Origin: an uncultured Eubacterium sp.
GTDB lineage: Bacteria; Bacillota; Clostridia; Lachnospirales; Lachnospiraceae
Direction of reading: 5' to 3'
NCBI GenBank assembly: GCA_947385105.1
Contig: CANDJR010000003.1
Span: forward strand, 1-34,833
DNA length: 34,833 nucleotides
The notes under the pieces: generated by a model
Seen by the model: the letters and a program-made list of their open reading frames with translations, nothing else
What the model was told of the DNA's origin: nothing
The model's database searches: none
Shown: one piece after another, positions 9,271 to 17,942 of the stretch
Numbering within the stretch: position 1 is the first letter of the stretch
How the letters are laid out: every line of letters begins with the position of its first letter
Made by a program: the position numbers and the translations under genes

Positions 9271-9361
9271 TCCTCCTTGAATTTAATGCAGCGTCCTTGC
9301 TGCATATGCTATTTTTTTTAGTTTCTTGCGTCTATTAGATTAGCCGTACGCTCCAATCTAA
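9271..9361 (-). promoter_or_regulatory. flagellin 5' leader with CsrA-type binding sites
   Basis: On the transcript, a perfect 7-bp stem ATGCAGC/GCTGCAT (9286-9305) presents AAGGAC in a 6-nt loop, the classic CsrA GGA-in-loop site. A second GGA lies in the Shine-Dalgarno CAAGGAGGA (9271-9279). A further hairpin, TTAGATT/AATCTAA (9335-9361), holds a GGA at its bulge. Two sites, one at the Shine-Dalgarno and one in a hairpin just upstream, is the layout known for the Bacillus subtilis hag leader. CsrA binding here is inferred. Confidence 0.75.
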
Positions 9362-9403
9362 TATCTGCTATCAAGTAACAATTGTTATCTTGTACTTATT
9401 ATA

Positions 9404-9431
9404 TATATCGGATATATCAAAAAATACTTTA
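9404..9431 (-). promoter_or_regulatory. SigD (sigma-28) promoter of flagellin
   Basis: Read on the minus strand, TAAA (9431-9428) and CCGATATA (9411-9404) are 16 nt apart, matching the sigma-28 flagellar consensus. The leader from here to the start codon is about 140 nt. Confidence 0.85.
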
Positions 9432-9467
9432 TATAGAAAATGAATTTTTTCTTTTGCTTTTTTTCTT

Positions 9468-9947
9468 CTATTTCTTATCATCCATAAAGTGAGAATCCAT
9501 ATAATTTGTCTTTGTCATAGTACGATAATACTGATTTACAATTTTGTGACTGGCTTTTACCTCTCGTACTTGCTTCTTAATGGATGAAAATTTCTGCTGA
9601 GCCAATTTATAGTTGCGTTGTTCCTCTGCCTGAATATTGTTGCTTTCTGCGGTAATTTGACGGATTTGTTCCTGCAGCTTTTGTATTTCCTCGCGGTAAT
9701 GCTCTTTATTTGCTTTCAGCATTTCCTGAATACGCTCATAGATATCTTCAAATCCCTGATCCAGCAATTCTAGCTTTTCTACAAGTGCGCCTTTTTCCTC
9801 AATATTTCTGTCAAATTCCTCCGGCGTCAAATTTTCATCTAACAGCATGACACGCTGTTCTTCATTTTTTATACGGATCTGAAGCAGTATATCTAACTTT
9901 TTATTCAGACTTTGTGAAAGAATTTGAAGATAGTTTTTTTCTGGCAT
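9468..9947 (-). CDS. coiled-coil protein, candidate FliT/FlgN-like flagellar chaperone
   Basis: A 159-residue protein without signal peptide or membrane segment. It is strongly charged and helical, with a long coiled coil in the middle (roughly residues 65-125, EIQKLQEQIRQITAESNNIQ). It directly follows fliS (28-nt gap) and precedes flagellin, the usual place of fliT or an unnamed flagellar chaperone in Bacillota. AGGT precedes the ATG by a suitable distance. I do not see a decisive FliT motif, so the role in escorting FliD or flagellin is inferred from position and shape. Confidence 0.7.
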   Translation of the reverse strand: MPEKNYLQILSQSLNKKLDILLQIRIKNEEQRVMLLDENLTPEEFDRNIEEKGALVEKLELLDQGFEDIYERIQEMLKANKEHYREEIQKLQEQIRQITAESNNIQAEEQRNYKLAQQKFSSIKKQVREVKASHKIVNQYYRTMTKTNYMDSHFMDDKK

Positions 9948-9975
9948 GCGTTACCTGCTCTTTCTAAATTAAATT

Positions 9976-10353
9976 TTATGACTGTGCGGATTTTTGCATT
10001 ACTTCTTTCCATGTATCACGCATCGTACGCAAATGCTTTAATACTTCTTCTAAAATAGATGGATCCTTTTTTAGGTTCGCCTGCGTCAATCTTTCCCGTA
10101 TATATTCATATACATTATTAAAATCCTTTGCAACCGGATACTTATAATTTAAAGTTGCCTGGAATTCTTCAATAATTTTTTCTACCTTTACAATATTGAT
10201 ATGCGCCTTTTCTATATTATTGTCGTCAATAGCAGCAATTGCTAAATTGCAAAATTTAATTGCGCCGTCATAGAGCATAAGGGTAAGTTCACCTTTTGAA
10301 GCTGTCATAATTTTACTATTTGCATATGCTGCATATCTATTATTAGCTAACAT
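9976..10353 (-). CDS. fliS: flagellin export chaperone FliS
   Basis: FliS binds the C-terminal D0 region of flagellin in the cytoplasm, prevents early polymerisation and delivers it to the export gate. The 125-residue length is typical. The N-terminus has NRYAAYANSKIMTASKGELTLMLYDGAIKF, with the family's Y-x-x-x-x-I-x-T-A-S pattern and the LYDGAI helix; the rest is a four-helix bundle with VYEYIRERL and a final TWKEVM. GGAGGATT precedes the ATG. It follows fliD, as in most Bacillota. Confidence 0.96.
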   Translation of the reverse strand: MLANNRYAAYANSKIMTASKGELTLMLYDGAIKFCNLAIAAIDDNNIEKAHINIVKVEKIIEEFQATLNYKYPVAKDFNNVYEYIRERLTQANLKKDPSILEEVLKHLRTMRDTWKEVMQKSAQS

Positions 10354-10390
10354 CCTAATCCTCCGTGATTTTCAGATATTATGATTAAGT

Positions 10391-10415
10391 ACAGCCTGGC
10401 AAAAAGCCAGACTGT
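10391..10415. other. hairpin between fliD and fliS
   Basis: ACAG-C-CTGGC pairs with GCCAG-A-CTGT around an A5 loop (U5 on the operon transcript). On the operon strand no T-run follows, so it is more likely an RNA-stability or processing element than a terminator. On the opposite strand CTTTTT follows, so it could stop antisense transcription. Confidence 0.55.
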
Positions 10416-10443
10416 CTTTTTAAGGAACGTTTTCTTGCTGTCT

Positions 10444-12927
10444 TTATGAACCAAACAAACCTGCTAAAGAGGACTGCTGACTTTGAAGCTTTGATAAAGC
10501 AACTTCCATTGCGGAAAATTTCTTATAATAATTATCTTCAATGGTCTGCATTTTTTCTTCCCAAGCACGAATTGTTTTTGTGTAATCACTATAGCTTTGT
10601 GCCATTTCTTTATCATTGTATACTGTATTAATAGAACTTAAACGGGTACTTCTCATTTTCTTGTCAAGCTTGCCGTATAATTCATTCGTAATACCTTTGA
10701 AAATATCAATGACTTTATCCGGATCGCTGTTTAACATATTCATCAGGGTATTCGTCTTTGAAGAAGTTGTATCGTCATCTTCATCTCCATCAATATGCAG
10801 CTGGTTTCTGGATGCTGTAGTTGAATTAAAATAGCCCGATGTCTTAATGCCTAAAGATGCCAGGCTGTATTTTTTACCATCAACGGTAACAGACGTCAGC
10901 ATGGATGTCGTCATGGTGTTGATTAGGCTTCCTAATGTGCCGTCACGACGCAGCAGGGAATCTTTAATTTTGCTTTCCCACTGCTCAATTTCCTTTTCTG
11001 ACATCGATTCTTTTTCTTCTGCTGTCAAAGGTTCATAGCCTTTTGCAGATTCTGCATTATACAAAGAAGACATCTCAGCAATAAGGCTGTTGTATTCTGA
11101 AATAAAATCTTTAATTTTATCATAAATGCCCTGTGTATCCGTAGACGTTGTAATTGTAACTTCTTCTCCCTTTGTCTCTGCCTGTGCCTGAATCGATAAT
11201 CCATTAATATTAAAGGAATTGTTGGACGAAGTATACGTTACGCCATTCAGTTCAATTTCAGCATCTGTACCATAAACTCTTTTAGCATCTGAATTGCCGC
11301 CTGCTTGTTTATAACCAATAATATTGCCGGCATCATCTTTAACTGGGGTACTGTTTGCAGCAACGTTGCTGAAATAATCTACGCTCTGTGCTAACTTAGA
11401 TACATAAGCGTCTATTTCATCAGCAGTAGCCTCTACATCGATACCGCTTGGACCAAGTACAGCATGTTTATCTAAAACTTCGTTGGCCTTTTTGATATTT
11501 TCCTCTGCTGCTGCGATATCTGTTTTATTTTCTTCTAATTTAGCGTTATAGTCTGTTAAAGCATTTGTAAGATCTGCATCTGCTACATTTACAACATTTT
11601 TCTTACGGTAATCGCCAGATTCGATATCTGCGTCTGCTTCTTCATTATATTTTTTAATCGCAGTTTGATTTGCACCATAACTGCTGATATCTGCAAATTT
11701 CTTTTCTTCTGCTGTAGCAGTTTTCTCATCATACTTATCTCTAACCTGATACTCCTTTGAGACAGAACCAGAAATATTGAAAGAATATTTTGTCTCTGTG
11801 GTGTCGCCTTCCTGGACAGGATTATCAGATGTGACTTCTGACTTATTGCCATCTGAGTCTACTCTATATTTTGTCGTTGACAAAGAATACGTAGCTTTAC
11901 CATCATCTGAGCCATCAGTCGCTTTTTCACGCAGCTTACCATCATCGTCCATTACATAAGTTTTTGACTGCTTTGCTGCGGACATCTTTAACAGCTGGGA
12001 CATTGCAGATGCTGCTTCTGCGTCGCCTGCCTCCGCTTCAGCTCTTAATACAGACTCTCTTTTTTCTAAATATTTAATTGCATCTTCGTTAAACTTTTTG
12101 TCTAAAGTACTTTCTGTTTTTAATGTCTTATTTTCACTGGCAAGCTTTTTCGCTTCAATAATTTCATTGAGAGCTTTTGTTAAGTTCGCTTTAACGATAT
12201 CGCCGCCTGCCTGCGCAATTTCTGCTGCTGTCAGCCCAGTTGAATCAGTATACTTTGTCCATGCGTCGAGTTCCTCTGCTGAAATATATGATTCAGGGTT
12301 TACGCCGAGCGCAGTTAATGCCTGATTACCCTTTTCATCCATTGCAGATAAGCGGAAATCAGACTCAGAACCTGTATTTTTGGAAGAAATATAGATTCGT
12401 TTATTTGTAGCATCATAAGAAGCAGTAACGCCAGTTCCTGAATCATTTAACTCTTTGAGAAAATCATTCACAGTAGCGTCTCCAGACAGTTCAATATCTT
12501 TTGTCTTCCCATTACCAGAGATACGAATCGTTCCGCCTGAAAAAGAAGGATCTAAATCAGAAATTTTTGTTTTACCGTTAGCAGCATTTATTTTAGAACC
12601 AGTTAAATATCCTGCCTTTGCCAACTGGTTGATTTTTAACGACTGTGTGCCGTTCATTGCTTTACTGTCACCAGATACCGTTGCTTTTGAGGTATCGGAA
12701 ATGGTTACTTTCTTTAAATTATATCCACTGGAAAAACGGAAATTATCCAAGGATTTATACATATTATATATTTTTGTATTTAATGATTTCCAAGTATCCT
12801 GTGTCCAGGAAAGTTTGGTCTGATCCTTTTTATACTTATCACCCTTTACTCGATATGCAGACATCAATGCGGCAATAATAGATTCTGTATCAAGCCCTGA
12901 GTTCATACCTGTGATTCGAATTGGCAT
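10444..12927 (-). CDS. fliD: flagellar filament cap protein FliD (HAP2), large form
   Basis: FliD caps the growing filament and promotes flagellin folding at the tip. The N-terminus MPIRITGMNSGLDTESIIAALM is diagnostic, and FliD_C-type sequence appears near the end (DTQGIYDKIKDFISEYNSLIAEM, then a C-terminal coiled coil ending in SSLAGLFGS). At 827 residues it is much longer than common FliD proteins (about 450-550). The extra length is a repetitive, Lys/Glu/Asp/Ala-rich stretch at about residues 210-500, likely an exposed domain insertion. GGGGG precedes the ATG, 11 nt after flaG. It is translated from the flaG-led transcript. Confidence 0.95.
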   Translation of the reverse strand: MPIRITGMNSGLDTESIIAALMSAYRVKGDKYKKDQTKLSWTQDTWKSLNTKIYNMYKSLDNFRFSSGYNLKKVTISDTSKATVSGDSKAMNGTQSLKINQLAKAGYLTGSKINAANGKTKISDLDPSFSGGTIRISGNGKTKDIELSGDATVNDFLKELNDSGTGVTASYDATNKRIYISSKNTGSESDFRLSAMDEKGNQALTALGVNPESYISAEELDAWTKYTDSTGLTAAEIAQAGGDIVKANLTKALNEIIEAKKLASENKTLKTESTLDKKFNEDAIKYLEKRESVLRAEAEAGDAEAASAMSQLLKMSAAKQSKTYVMDDDGKLREKATDGSDDGKATYSLSTTKYRVDSDGNKSEVTSDNPVQEGDTTETKYSFNISGSVSKEYQVRDKYDEKTATAEEKKFADISSYGANQTAIKKYNEEADADIESGDYRKKNVVNVADADLTNALTDYNAKLEENKTDIAAAEENIKKANEVLDKHAVLGPSGIDVEATADEIDAYVSKLAQSVDYFSNVAANSTPVKDDAGNIIGYKQAGGNSDAKRVYGTDAEIELNGVTYTSSNNSFNINGLSIQAQAETKGEEVTITTSTDTQGIYDKIKDFISEYNSLIAEMSSLYNAESAKGYEPLTAEEKESMSEKEIEQWESKIKDSLLRRDGTLGSLINTMTTSMLTSVTVDGKKYSLASLGIKTSGYFNSTTASRNQLHIDGDEDDDTTSSKTNTLMNMLNSDPDKVIDIFKGITNELYGKLDKKMRSTRLSSINTVYNDKEMAQSYSDYTKTIRAWEEKMQTIEDNYYKKFSAMEVALSKLQSQQSSLAGLFGS

Positions 12928-12938
12928 ATTTATTCCCC

Positions 12939-13382
12939 CTATCTTTTTTCATCTACCATGATTCCAGCCATTTCCCAGACCTTTTGTATCATATCCAAAG
13001 TCTGCTCCGGCGGATATTCTTTAATAATGTCCTTTGTTTCCTTATCTACAATTTTAATCATGACACGGTTGGTTCCTTCATGGATACCAAAGACTGCTTC
13101 TGTTTGCGCCATCAAATTCTTTTTTAATTTATCCACTGCCTGCTGGAGCTGTTTGCTTGTCTGCTGGCCGCTGCTGTTTTCACCAGAAAAACCGCTTTGT
13201 CCAGACGAATCGTCTTTGATTGGCTGAATCGGTTTCTCACCAGCATCTGTAGAACTGAGTGCGGGTTTGCGTGCTTCAGTATCGCTTACGGATGTAGATT
13301 CCTTTGACTTTGTTGGTTTTCCTGCACTTGACGAACTTCCCTGATAAGTCAATGCAGCTGATTTTAGTACTTCGATTGCCAT
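12939..13382 (-). CDS. flaG: FlaG family protein
   Basis: A 147-residue protein whose last ~65 residues are the FlaG domain: KLKKNLMAQTEAVFGIHEGTNRVMIKIVDKETKDIIKEYPPEQ followed by a final helix. The first ~80 residues are low-complexity Ser/Gly/Lys/Gln-rich and probably disordered. FlaG proteins affect filament length; the mechanism is not settled. GGAGGTGAT precedes the ATG. A SigD-like promoter lies ~50 nt upstream, so flaG, fliD, fliS and the next gene may be transcribed separately from csrA. It sits directly before fliD, its usual neighbour. Confidence 0.93.
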   Translation of the reverse strand: MAIEVLKSAALTYQGSSSSAGKPTKSKESTSVSDTEARKPALSSTDAGEKPIQPIKDDSSGQSGFSGENSSGQQTSKQLQQAVDKLKKNLMAQTEAVFGIHEGTNRVMIKIVDKETKDIIKEYPPEQTLDMIQKVWEMAGIMVDEKR

Positions 13383-13429
13383 GTCTTATCACCTCCATGT
13401 GAATATTGATTCTTTCGACTATTATCGTA

Positions 13430-13457
13430 TATATCGGTAAAAATGATTAAATTGTTA
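13430..13457 (-). promoter_or_regulatory. SigD (sigma-28) promoter upstream of flaG
   Basis: On the minus strand TAAC (13457-13454) and CCGATATA (13437-13430) are 16 nt apart. The -10 half is identical to that of the flagellin promoter; the -35 half has one mismatch to TAAA. It lies in the gap between csrA and flaG. Confidence 0.75.
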
Positions 13458-13461
13458 ATAA

Positions 13462-13677
13462 TTATAGTACACTTTTCAATACATCTAAATGCTGTGTATT
13501 AGCTGCCTCCTCATTTTCTTTTTGAATTTGCAGATAAACCTCTTTGCGGTAAATAGGTACTTCTTTGGGGGCGGAAACCCCAATTTTAACCTGATCGCCG
13601 CGGATCTCTAAAATCGTTACTTCAATGTTGTTGTTTAGTACTAATGCCTCACCCTTTTTTCTAGTCAATGCTAACAT
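13462..13677 (-). CDS. csrA: carbon storage regulator CsrA
   Basis: CsrA is a dimeric RNA-binding protein that blocks translation by covering GGA motifs near Shine-Dalgarno sites. The 71-residue protein has the family N-terminus MLALTRKKGEALVL, the IEVTILEI and QVKIGVSAP strands, and VPIYRKEVYLQI with the RNA-contacting Arg. Its start overlaps the fliW stop (TAATG), so the pair is translationally coupled at near-equal output, fitting FliW's role as its protein antagonist. Visible candidate targets in this window are the flagellin leader and the two surface-protein leaders. Confidence 0.97.
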   Translation of the reverse strand: MLALTRKKGEALVLNNNIEVTILEIRGDQVKIGVSAPKEVPIYRKEVYLQIQKENEEAANTQHLDVLKSVL

Positions 13678-14135
13678 TATGCCTCACCTGCTTTCCGATT
13701 GTTCAAAATATCGTATATCATATATTTGACTGGATAATCATCCTCTATAATCATCTGCGTACCTTTTAAATTGTCCATATTGATAACAAATGGGGCTTTT
13801 AGGTTTACAGACATTTTTTCAATTTCTGTTGGAACAGTAATGGTTACAAGTATAAAGGTACTTTCCACAGACATTGTTCCTAATAGGTTTAAGCATTCTT
13901 TATTAACCGTTGGTGAATATTCCGGGACAATATCCAAAGGATTCATAACAGGTAAAGCAAAGTTTGGATCATCCATAGACTGCAGCCACTTAATCCTGCC
14001 TTTTTCTTTTTTTTCCATATCATGGATTAATGCAAAATTTTGTAAATCTGGGTATCCGATAATACCCTCTTTGAATTTAATAATTTTATCATCTTTGATG
14101 TCAATTTCGCCAAATAATCTGGTCTTTGCCTTCAT
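13677..14135 (-). CDS. fliW: flagellar assembly factor FliW
   Basis: FliW binds CsrA and relieves its repression of flagellin; free cytoplasmic flagellin in turn captures FliW, giving feedback on filament assembly. The 152-residue protein has the typical core: FGEIDIKDDKIIKFKEGIIGYPD, FALIHD, LQSMDDPNFALPVMNPL and the closing NLKGTQMIIEDDYPVKYMI. GGAAGGAG precedes the ATG. It lies downstream of flgL across a 114-nt gap with a hairpin and shares one base with csrA. Confidence 0.97.
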   Translation of the reverse strand: MKAKTRLFGEIDIKDDKIIKFKEGIIGYPDLQNFALIHDMEKKEKGRIKWLQSMDDPNFALPVMNPLDIVPEYSPTVNKECLNLLGTMSVESTFILVTITVPTEIEKMSVNLKAPFVINMDNLKGTQMIIEDDYPVKYMIYDILNNRKAGEA

Positions 14136-14170
14136 TGCGTAATGCTCCTTCCCAGCACGTTTTAAAATAG

Positions 14171-14209
14171 AAGGACGCCAAAAACATATACATGTTATCT
14201 GACGTCCTT
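14171..14209 (-). terminator. hairpin between flgL and fliW, possible partial terminator
   Basis: AAGGACG (read on the minus strand, 14209-14203) pairs with CGTCCTT (14177-14171), and an inner AACAT/ATGTT hairpin fills the loop. The following bases are CTATTTTA, a weak T-tail. It may reduce read-through from flgL into fliW-csrA. Confidence 0.45.
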
Positions 14210-14249
14210 GTCTTGTTTACACTTTATATAAGATCATAGATGAATCTCA

Positions 14250-16094
14250 TTAGAGATAATTTAATAAGGTCATCTGACCAATCTTTGCTGCAGACTGTAA
14301 TGCTGACTGATATGCGACAGAAGCAGCGGAATAGTTAATAACCAAATCAGATAATTCCATATCCTCGTTTGATGACTTTAATTCTTTGAAAGTAGACTGT
14401 TGGACACTCATACGGTTTTTTGTTAAGGCAACACGTTCACCTCTGCCGCCGATATCTGTAATTTCCAAGTTCACTGTGCCCAAATATCCCTGGAATTTTG
14501 TAATATATGCGCTGTAAGTATCGTGCATATTTTGCGATGCATAATCAAGCTGCTTTTCAGCCGCGTCAAGCCACTTGTTCATTGAAGCGACTTCTTCATC
14601 CCCATATTCTCCGGATTCTATCTTTTTCTTAATTTCATCAACCGTATTTTGCGCATTAATTGCAAATTGTACGACTTCGATTAAATCATCCATATCTCTG
14701 CGGATATTGGAGTCAAATACATCCCTTGCTTCGGTGTTGATCTGCATTTGCTGGCCGCCTGCAATATTATAGTAAATTGCTTGTGTGTTCCAGTTCCAAT
14801 TCTCATCATAATTGTTAAATACGATATCTCCTTTATCCTCTGTATGCTTTGTGCAATTAAAGTAATTCTCTGGACGCAGTTCGCCAAGGTCAAACCCTTT
14901 TTTCTCATAATTCATTGTAAAAGAGGTTTTATTCTTATCTAAGGTCTGTGCAATATTATCATGGAACAATAATTCACCATTTTCTGCATCAAATACAATC
15001 TCATCTTCACCGATTTCATAGCCGCTGTCCTTCAGATCAGAGGTATGTTCTGCTACACGGTAACTAATTGGAGCAGAGTCTGCATTTGTTTGGAACGTTA
15101 GGTAAGATTCTTCATCCCCGTCTGCATTTTCTCTTGTTGCGATCTTAACCACTCCAACATAATTATTTTCCTCACCAGGTTTTGGTTCAAAAGCATTATT
15201 CAGATCTTCTTCATCTGGGTCAATTTCCATCTGATCGATTCGGTAAATTTTGTATGCATCCTCATTTACATCAAAGTATGCATAATACCCATCATTGTAC
15301 ACATTAATTTGCGTATCATCAAAGTAACCTTGATCATCGAGCATCAATTTGATACCCTGTACGCTAATGCTCCCATCACTTGAAAATTCCGTATTGATTT
15401 GATTCTTCTCGGAATCTGTGTAAGAGAGGGTAAGAGAATTATCTTTATTTGCGGAAATTTTATCATAAGCTAAACGAAGCCTGTTTAATTCCACTTCCTC
15501 GAAAAGTTCTGGCGGATTATCTTCTGATAAAATAGTATCATTGGATGTATCCTGAAAACTTCCAGAGTAATAACTTTTCTTATCAACTTGTTTATAAGAA
15601 TAATGTTCTGTAATATTGTAGCTGGCTTTGGATGCTTCAGCAGAATCCATAAACGACAGCGTCTGATTTGTCTTATATCCTGTAAAGACTGTACGTCCGG
15701 CATAATCAGCGTTTCCTTCATAGTAAACCTGAGCCTGCAGTTCCTGCAGTTCTTTTAAGATCGTTTGCCGATTGTCATTATTTAAGCTGTCTGTAGAACC
15801 ATATACTACTTGTTCATAAGCGTTCGTGATCAGATCTTTCATGTTTTTTAACGCTGTTTCTGTCACATCCATCCATGATTCGGTATCTGGGATATTGTTT
15901 TCATAATACTGCGTAACAGTACTTAAAGTACTGCGAAGACGTAATGCACGAATTGCAATAATTGGATTATCGGATGGCTTTGTAATCTTTTTTTGCGTAG
16001 CCATCTGGTTATTTGTAAAGTCTACTTGCGCACGATTCGCATTTATATTAGTTTTCGATCGTTTAACGATCATTGAATTCGTTACTCTCATCAT
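14250..16094 (-). CDS. flgL: flagellar hook-filament junction protein FlgL (HAP3), large form
   Basis: FlgL joins the hook-side junction protein FlgK to the flagellin filament. The N-terminus resembles flagellin (MMRVTNSMIVKRSKTNINANR, then QMATQKKITKPSDNPI), and the C-terminus carries ELSDLVINYSAASVAYQSALQSAAKIGQMTLLNYL. At 614 residues it is about twice the common length; the extra sequence is an acidic middle section (about residues 170-430, rich in Asp, Glu, Tyr), probably surface-exposed. AGGAGG precedes the first of two adjacent ATGs by 9 nt. It follows the second flgK by 14 nt in the same operon. Confidence 0.95.
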   Translation of the reverse strand: MMRVTNSMIVKRSKTNINANRAQVDFTNNQMATQKKITKPSDNPIIAIRALRLRSTLSTVTQYYENNIPDTESWMDVTETALKNMKDLITNAYEQVVYGSTDSLNNDNRQTILKELQELQAQVYYEGNADYAGRTVFTGYKTNQTLSFMDSAEASKASYNITEHYSYKQVDKKSYYSGSFQDTSNDTILSEDNPPELFEEVELNRLRLAYDKISANKDNSLTLSYTDSEKNQINTEFSSDGSISVQGIKLMLDDQGYFDDTQINVYNDGYYAYFDVNEDAYKIYRIDQMEIDPDEEDLNNAFEPKPGEENNYVGVVKIATRENADGDEESYLTFQTNADSAPISYRVAEHTSDLKDSGYEIGEDEIVFDAENGELLFHDNIAQTLDKNKTSFTMNYEKKGFDLGELRPENYFNCTKHTEDKGDIVFNNYDENWNWNTQAIYYNIAGGQQMQINTEARDVFDSNIRRDMDDLIEVVQFAINAQNTVDEIKKKIESGEYGDEEVASMNKWLDAAEKQLDYASQNMHDTYSAYITKFQGYLGTVNLEITDIGGRGERVALTKNRMSVQQSTFKELKSSNEDMELSDLVINYSAASVAYQSALQSAAKIGQMTLLNYL

Positions 16095-16108
16095 AGCTTT
16101 GTTCCTCC

Positions 16109-17923
16109 TTATACACCTGTCTGCGTAATGAGCCGATCATACATCTCATCCATTGTAGATATAATTCTGCAGGCCAGATTGTAAGCGTTTTGGAATCGGA
16201 TCAAATCCATTCCCTCTTCATCTTCATCTACACTGGAGACAGACATCCGGTAGGTATCGATTGTAATACCAATATCCGTATAATTAGAATACAAGATATC
16301 TGCTTCTTGTGTATCAATGGTAATATCAGTCGTAATATATTCTAAGAATTTTGTACCGCCTGCACCACGGTATACAACGGTCTTATCTTTTAAATTTAAC
16401 ATCTGATCTACCAGGCTTGCTTCACTTACATCACTAGCATCAATGTGCTCTTTAATCGTCGTTGCCAGGATATTCGGATCTTTCAAACTCTTTTCATTTA
16501 CAGAGACATTTCCAGCTGTCAAAAAGAAATAATTATCTCCATCGGACTTATAAGTATCCGGATCAGCAAATTGTACTTCGCTCCCATCCGGTTTGATGGC
16601 TGTAATAAAGGTACACATATCGTCACCATTTAAGTCTGTACCCTTAGACTGTATTTCATTCAGCTTACGACAGAAGGAACGTAAAAACTCATTCATCTGA
16701 GATAGATAATAAGGAATCCCACGGGAATCTACAGAGTCGCCAATACGGGCCGGGCTGTTTACTTTTCCAGATAAAGAGGATAAATCGTTGTCTGAGAGCT
16801 TAAATTCATACGTACAACTACCGTCCGTTGGATTCACTTTCATTTCAAAGCTTGAATAATTATAGCTTCGATTTCCTATCATAATCTGTCCAGAAGCAGG
16901 CATATTCATGCTTTCTATTGTCTTAATATTTGGATCTTTAATCGTTACGACAGATCCGTCAACTGCGGCAACAGTTCCTTGGAAATTTTCTTTATTGTTG
17001 CCATCACGAATATCAAAGACAGCCTTTAACTGGCCAGACATCGTATTACTATATGCGTTAAAGACATTGCCGGAATCTTTCCAGCGAATATCGTATAAAC
17101 CGTCAATATCATTTTGATTAAACTTTTCTTCACGGCTGTAACATTCCAGCTCATAAGACAGATCACCATCTACCAGAAGCTGGCCTTCGATACGGATGCG
17201 GAAACAGGTACCTCCCAGTTCCATATCCGGATAATTACTGTTTTTTACTTCAAATTCCTCTGTCTCAACAGGAACAAGCTGAGACAGCTGATCAATGAGT
17301 AAAGCCCGCTGGTCGCGCAGCTCATTCGCATGTCCGCCTTGTATTTCAATGACATTAATTTTATCATTAATGACAGCGATTTTTTGTGCATAAGAATTGA
17401 TCTGCGATACAATGGCAAGAACTTCCTGGTTACAGTCGGATTGGATATCCTTTAAGTTCGTGGACATATGGTTAAAATATTCCATAAAGCCCTGCGTATT
17501 GTTAATAAAATGATTACGCAGCTCCGGATCAGACGGAGAACCTTTCAACGATTCCAGCATATTAAACATGCTGTTAAATACAGTTGTAAATCCTTTTACA
17601 TTATCTGTATCATTAAATAAGTTCTGAATCTGATACATATAATACTGCTTTTTTTCATATTGTCCAGTATGGCTGTTATTCGTCCAATATTTAATATCAT
17701 AATATGTGTTGCGAAGCTGTGTAATGGATTCGGCACTTACGCCGCTGCCCAAAGTCCCATAATTAAAGTTACGCAGAGCAGCCATTGCTTCTAAGTTTGT
17801 AACCTGTTTACTGTAACCTTCGGTATTCGCATTTGATACGTTGTTTGCTACGGTATTAATAGAGGCAGAGTAGGCGTTTAATGCCGATGCCCCAATATTT
17901 AAGCCAAAAAAAGTAGAACTCAT
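16109..17923 (-). CDS. flgK: flagellar hook-associated protein FlgK (HAP1), second copy
   Basis: A 604-residue HAP1-type protein. The N-terminal rod/hook motif is clear (NIGASALNAYSASINTVANNVSNANTEGYSKQV), and the C-terminal hook-associated motif is EEGMDLIRFQNAYNLACRIISTMDEMYDRLI. The middle has the FlgK helical section with NELRDQRALLIDQLSQLVPVE. GAGGTG precedes the ATG. It begins 19 nt after the first flgK paralogue, from which it differs widely outside the termini. Two different HAP1 proteins in one operon is unusual; this copy ends in the canonical FlgK way and lies next to flgL, so it may be the one contacting FlgL (inference). Confidence 0.9.
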   Translation of the reverse strand: MSSTFFGLNIGASALNAYSASINTVANNVSNANTEGYSKQVTNLEAMAALRNFNYGTLGSGVSAESITQLRNTYYDIKYWTNNSHTGQYEKKQYYMYQIQNLFNDTDNVKGFTTVFNSMFNMLESLKGSPSDPELRNHFINNTQGFMEYFNHMSTNLKDIQSDCNQEVLAIVSQINSYAQKIAVINDKINVIEIQGGHANELRDQRALLIDQLSQLVPVETEEFEVKNSNYPDMELGGTCFRIRIEGQLLVDGDLSYELECYSREEKFNQNDIDGLYDIRWKDSGNVFNAYSNTMSGQLKAVFDIRDGNNKENFQGTVAAVDGSVVTIKDPNIKTIESMNMPASGQIMIGNRSYNYSSFEMKVNPTDGSCTYEFKLSDNDLSSLSGKVNSPARIGDSVDSRGIPYYLSQMNEFLRSFCRKLNEIQSKGTDLNGDDMCTFITAIKPDGSEVQFADPDTYKSDGDNYFFLTAGNVSVNEKSLKDPNILATTIKEHIDASDVSEASLVDQMLNLKDKTVVYRGAGGTKFLEYITTDITIDTQEADILYSNYTDIGITIDTYRMSVSSVDEDEEGMDLIRFQNAYNLACRIISTMDEMYDRLITQTGV

Positions 17924-17942
17924 ATTTTCACCTCACGTCTTC

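Noticed and set aside
10446-13227. Plus-strand ORFs opposite fliD and flaG
   Set aside because: They are short, lack ribosome sites and lie opposite genes with clear family signatures.
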